Shown: piece after piece, positions 3,709-5,881 of the stretch
Position numbering within the stretch: position 1 is the first letter of the stretch
How the letters are laid out: every line of letters begins with the position of its first letter
Made by a program: the position numbers and the translations under genes
The notes under the pieces: generated by a model
Databases searched by the model: none
What the model was told of the DNA's origin: nothing
The model's input: the letters and a program-made list of their open reading frames with translations, nothing else
DNA from: Woeseia sp.
GTDB lineage: Bacteria > Pseudomonadota > Gammaproteobacteria > Steroidobacterales > Woeseiaceae
Assembly (NCBI GenBank): GCA_003229095.1
Contig: QIHS01000116.1
Coordinates: 1 to 5,881, forward strand
DNA: 5,881 nucleotides
Direction: 5' to 3'

Positions 3709-5881
3709 ATGGCAAGAACACGGCAAGCACGAAAACAACCTTCCCGGGTATCCGACCAGGTCGTCGTTACCTTGCGCGAGGGTGCGCTGCTGCTCTTCAT
3801 TATGTTGACGCTGATCTTGTTGTTCGCACTGTTCACCTACGACCCGGCCGATCCAGGATTTAGCCAGGCCAGCGCCAGCGACGATATCCAAAATGGGGTT
3901 GGTCGAACCGGCGCAATGATTGCGGACGTGTTATTCAACTTATTCGGGCGTCCGGCTTACTTGTTTGCAGCCATGATCCTGTATTTCGGCTGGATGATTT
4001 TCAGGACCCGAAACGCCACAGTCAAATTCACGCGCGCCGACTATACGCTGAAATTTGTGGGATTCGTTGCAACCCTGGTCAGCAGTTGCGCGCTGGCGAC
4101 CTTACATTTTTCTTCCGTCGGGTTTCCTCAGTCCGCTGGCGGCATTGTTGGCAAGATTTTTGGCGAGATGCTTCAGGGCGGAATGAAATTATTGGGCGCC
4201 AGTTTTCTGCTGTTCTTCGTTTGGGTTGCCGCGATCACCGTATTTGTCGGCTTTTCGTGGTTTACCACGATGGACCGCCTTGGCAAGTGGTGCCTGGCCA
4301 ATTACGAAAAGCTTCGTGAGAAGATCGGCGAACTACGAGATCGCGCTGAAGGCAGGCGACAGCTCGCAGCAAGGCAGAACGTGTTCGAAAAGGAAAAAAA
4401 GCGCACGGCCAGTCGTGTGCCGCCGCGAATTGAGCCGTCACTGGCACAGTTGGAGCCGAGTGATCGTGCAGAGAAAGAACGCCAGGTTCCGCTGTTCGAA
4501 CCGCCTTCCGCCGGCGAGTTGCCGCCGTTGTCCCTGCTGGACGATCCGCCGGAGCAGGACAGCGGTTATTCGGAAGAAGCGCTTGAGGCGATGTCGCACC
4601 TGGTTGAGCTGAAACTGAGAGATTTCAACATTGAGGTGGAAGTCGTATCCGTATCGCCGGGTCCGATAATCACCCGCTTCGAGCTCGACCCGGCACCAGG
4701 CGTCAAGGTGAGTCAGATCTCGAACCTGGCCAAAGACCTGGCGCGTTCGCTGTCGGTCGTCAGCGTGCGCGTGGTTGAGGTCATTCCCGGCAGGTCTTAC
4801 ATCGGCCTCGAAATTCCGAACGAAAATCGCGAGCTTGTGACCCTGGGAGAGATTCTCAAGAGCAAAGTGTATGACGAACTTGCCTCGCCACTGACGCTGG
4901 CCCTTGGAAAGGACATCGGCGGCAAATCGGTGGTTGCCGATCTGTCACGGATGCCCCATCTGCTCATCGCCGGAACGACTGGCAGTGGCAAATCGGTAGC
5001 GATCAACGCGATGGTTTTAAGTCTCCTGTACAAAGCGAAACCCGAGCACGTGCGATTGATCATGGTTGATCCGAAGATGCTCGAGTTATCGGTCTACGAG
5101 GGAATACCACACTTACTGACGCCGGTCGTCACTGACATGAAAGAGGCAGCGAATGCGTTGCGCTGGTGCGTTGGGGAGATGGACAGGCGCTACCGCCTCA
5201 TGGCAGCACTGGGTGTACGCAACATCGGCGGATACAACCGCAAAGTGAAAGATGCGATTGATGCGGGCAAGCCGTTGCTGGATCCGAGCAAGCCGTTGCT
5301 GGATCCGATCTGGAAACCACCGGAACTGATAGACCCCGATAGGCCGGTCGAACACCCGACACTCACCCCTTTGCCGTTCATCGTTGTCATCATCGATGAG
5401 CTCGCTGACATGATGATGATTGTCGGTAAAAAGGTCGAAGAACTGATTGCGCGGCTGGCGCAAAAAGCGCGTGCGTCAGGCATACATATGTTGCTGGCAA
5501 CACAGCGTCCTTCTGTCGATGTCATCACTGGCCTGATCAAGGCCAATATTCCGACGCGCATCGCATTTCAGGTGTCGGCCAAGGTTGATTCACGCACCAT
5601 CCTTGATCAGATGGGCGCGGAAAACCTGCTGGGTCACGGTGACATGCTCTACTTGCCGCCGGGCACATCCGTGCCGACGCGTGTGCATGGGGCATTTGTT
5701 GCAGATCATGAAGTGCATGCTGTTGTACGCAACCTTAAAAAAGCCGGTGCGCCGCGATATATTGATGAAATTGTTCGGGCGCCGTCCAGCCTAACTCCGG
5801 GATTGACCGGCCTGGACCCACAATCCGCGGATGAAATTGATGCAGAACAGGATCCGCTTTACGACCAGGCGGTGCAGGTCG
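3709..5881 (+). CDS. ftsK: DNA translocase FtsK, 3' end beyond the window
   Basis: FtsK is a septal membrane-anchored DNA pump that clears chromosomes from the closing septum and activates XerCD at dif. In the 724 codons visible, four hydrophobic segments lie near residues 25-43, 83-98, 114-134 and 162-185. A charged, Pro-containing linker of only about 100 residues follows. The motor starts near 288 with YSEEALEAMSHLVELKLRDF. Walker A is GTTGSGKS (422-429, K428), Walker B ends IIDE (D563/E564), and LLATQRPSVDVITGLIKANI (595-614) follows. The end PLYDQAVQV leads into the DNA-reading gamma domain, which is cut off. The ATG is chosen because an in-frame TAG lies at 3679-3681 and no other usual start lies between. 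No Shine-Dalgarno is seen. A 7-residue tandem duplication (GKPLLDP SKPLLDP, 520-533) sits between the Walker motifs. The linker is far shorter than the roughly 600 residues of E. coli, as in many other bacteria. Confidence 0.97.
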   Translation, partial: MARTRQARKQPSRVSDQVVVTLREGALLLFIMLTLILLFALFTYDPADPGFSQASASDDIQNGVGRTGAMIADVLFNLFGRPAYLFAAMILYFGWMIFRTRNATVKFTRADYTLKFVGFVATLVSSCALATLHFSSVGFPQSAGGIVGKIFGEMLQGGMKLLGASFLLFFVWVAAITVFVGFSWFTTMDRLGKWCLANYEKLREKIGELRDRAEGRRQLAARQNVFEKEKKRTASRVPPRIEPSLAQLEPSDRAEKERQVPLFEPPSAGELPPLSLLDDPPEQDSGYSEEALEAMSHLVELKLRDFNIEVEVVSVSPGPIITRFELDPAPGVKVSQISNLAKDLARSLSVVSVRVVEVIPGRSYIGLEIPNENRELVTLGEILKSKVYDELASPLTLALGKDIGGKSVVADLSRMPHLLIAGTTGSGKSVAINAMVLSLLYKAKPEHVRLIMVDPKMLELSVYEGIPHLLTPVVTDMKEAANALRWCVGEMDRRYRLMAALGVRNIGGYNRKVKDAIDAGKPLLDPSKPLLDPIWKPPELIDPDRPVEHPTLTPLPFIVVIIDELADMMMIVGKKVEELIARLAQKARASGIHMLLATQRPSVDVITGLIKANIPTRIAFQVSAKVDSRTILDQMGAENLLGHGDMLYLPPGTSVPTRVHGAFVADHEVHAVVRNLKKAGAPRYIDEIVRAPSSLTPGLTGLDPQSADEIDAEQDPLYDQAVQV
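5267..5308 (+). repeat. 21-bp perfect in-frame tandem duplication in ftsK
   Basis: Positions 5267-5287 and 5288-5308 are identical 21-mers, each reading AAGCCGTTGCTGGATCC in its middle. They encode the consecutive heptapeptides GKPLLDP and SKPLLDP (residues 520-533). The two copies have no silent differences, which suggests a recent slippage event. Relatives such as E. coli have one short Pro-Asp-Pro turn here (PIPDPYWKP), so the second heptapeptide looks like an insertion in a loop of the motor domain that leaves the frame intact. Confidence 0.92.

Noticed and set aside
5113..5561. Minus-strand frames of 116 and 123 aa over ftsK with repeated Gln-Arg-Leu-Ala motifs
   Set aside because: They are antisense shadows of the FtsK motor domain. 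Their repeat is just the complement of the 21-bp duplication.
1..5881. CRISPR array, tRNA or rRNA gene, or phage attachment site
   Set aside because: No regularly spaced repeats, no tRNA cloverleaf with a CCA-type end and no rRNA-like stretch was seen.

Overview
The window is a housekeeping locus from a gammaproteobacterium. Base composition is moderate, slightly above half G+C by eye. The order (clpA-like end) > < infA < aat < GNAT-like < trxB, then ftsK >, is the classical gammaproteobacterial arrangement (compare E. coli clpA > < infA < aat < cydC < cydD < trxB, lrp >, ftsK >). Here cydCD and lrp are absent, and a FemAB-like acyltransferase gene sits between trxB and aat. I cannot fix the genus from sequence alone. 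A deep-branching or environmental gammaproteobacterium fits best.

Layout. Positions 1-81 hold the last 26 codons of a plus-strand gene, probably clpA from synteny. Positions 82-148 are a perfect 27-bp inverted repeat with A and T tracts at its ends. It serves as a bidirectional terminator between that gene and the convergent infA, and it carries three copies of one 12-bp core. Positions 162-3336 are a tight minus-strand block read trxB -> FemAB/GNAT-like -> aat -> infA. Its gaps are about 15 nt or less, a 4-nt ATGA overlap, and 20 nt, so it is very probably one operon. Positions 3337-3708 are a 372-bp divergent intergenic region with short repeats and no convincing gene. Positions 3709-5881 are ftsK on the plus strand, cut by the window end after 724 codons.

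How the genes fit together. TrxB supplies reduced thioredoxin. Aat adds Leu/Phe to N-terminal Arg/Lys proteins, making N-degrons for ClpS/ClpA(P), which fits the likely clpA next door. IF-1 acts in translation initiation. FtsK couples chromosome dimer resolution and segregation to division. The FemAB-like protein has no firmly known role. It shares the GNAT-like fold with Aat and is translationally coupled to it.

No mobile element with a transposase, CRISPR array, tRNA or rRNA is visible. The most unusual items are the triple-core palindrome, the TTG start of infA, a perfect 21-bp in-frame duplication inside the FtsK motor domain, and the repeat-bearing trxB/ftsK divergent region. I do not see a clearly novel multigene system here.
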